Shown: positions 4,957-5,039 of the stretch, piece by piece | Numbering within the stretch: the first letter of the stretch is position 1 | Layout: every line of letters starts with the position of its first letter | Assembly (NCBI GenBank): GCA_017936245.1 | Contig: JAGBFY010000566.1 | Location: forward strand, 1 to 5,039 | Reading direction: 5' to 3' | Length of the DNA: 5,039 bases | Origin: Kiritimatiellia bacterium | Lineage (GTDB): Bacteria; Verrucomicrobiota; Kiritimatiellia; RFP12; UBA1067 | Notes under the pieces: model-generated | Databases searched by the model: none | Told to the model about the DNA's origin: nothing | The model's input: the letters and a program-made list of their open reading frames with translations, nothing else | Translations under genes and position numbers: made by a program

Positions 4957-5039
4957 ATCCGCGTTCTCGCAGTTGCGAGGCGATACAGCCCATAGTGCGC
5001 CATCTCGCCATAGTACGAGTCCGCGAACTTCAACCGGTA
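4953..5039 (-). CDS. C-terminal 28 codons of an unidentified gene
   Basis: One minus-strand frame is open from the right edge to TGA at 4955-4953 (YRLKFADSYYGEMAHYGLYR, then LATARTRI). Its codons mostly end in G or C, as in the other genes here. One other frame is also open but reads less like protein and runs into the A-tract. I do not recognise the family from this tail. A small inverted repeat (CTCGC, AGTT, GCGAG; 4966-4979) lies within it and has no U-run after it on the minus strand, so it is not a terminator for this gene. Confidence 0.5.
   Translation of the reverse strand, partial: YRLKFADSYYGEMAHYGLYRLATARTRI

Noticed and set aside
4966..4979. CTCGC/GCGAG inverted repeat as a terminator of the upstream gene
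   Set aside because: It is a 5-bp stem inside the coding tail and is not followed by a U-run on the minus strand.

Overview
The window suggests a Gram-negative, polysaccharide-degrading bacterium. A likely placement is the Planctomycetota-Verrucomicrobiota-Chlamydiota superphylum (Kiritimatiellota or Lentisphaerota-like, perhaps gut). This is inferred from gene style only: a secreted GH27 alpha-galactosidase with NPCBM and Ig-like modules, a passenger-like beta-strand-rich exported protein, a parallel beta-helix protein, GC-rich third codon positions, and short A/T-rich periodic repeats. No rRNA or marker gene is present to confirm it.

All supported genes lie on the minus strand, so the window reads from right to left. 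At 5039-4953 is the last 28 codons of an unidentified gene. Its TGA stop lies inside the -35 box of a consensus promoter (TTGACA, 16-nt spacer, TATAAT; 4956-4929). Next comes a 615-codon frame (4893-3046) for an exported beta-strand-rich protein. Its first ~38 codons are not ordinary protein sequence: they translate the 3' end of a group II intron (domain V, a domain VI hairpin and a 3' end, about 4893-4780). The real start may therefore be a GTG at 4761. A 195-bp gap with short repeats follows (3045-2851).

The GH27 alpha-galactosidase occupies 2850-805. Two bases after its stop, and probably translationally coupled to it, a second secreted protein starts at 802 and runs off the left edge. 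It has a pectate-lyase-like parallel beta-helix fold. The two enzymes probably act on the same galactose-bearing glycan outside the cytoplasm. The upstream exported protein may be a surface or matrix partner.

The unusual theme is repetitive or mobile DNA that has become coding sequence. There are four cases: (1) a group II intron remnant at the head of the exported protein frame; (2) a hairpin-forming CAAAG-type repeat inside the Ig-like domain of the alpha-galactosidase, adding a four-cysteine segment; (3) a perfect 15+1+15 palindrome inside the beta-helix gene, in frame; (4) three 9-bp repeat units that encode the hydrophobic core of the beta-helix protein's signal peptide. No CRISPR array, tRNA, rRNA or classical terminator was found. 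The long plus-strand open frames are shadows of the minus-strand genes.
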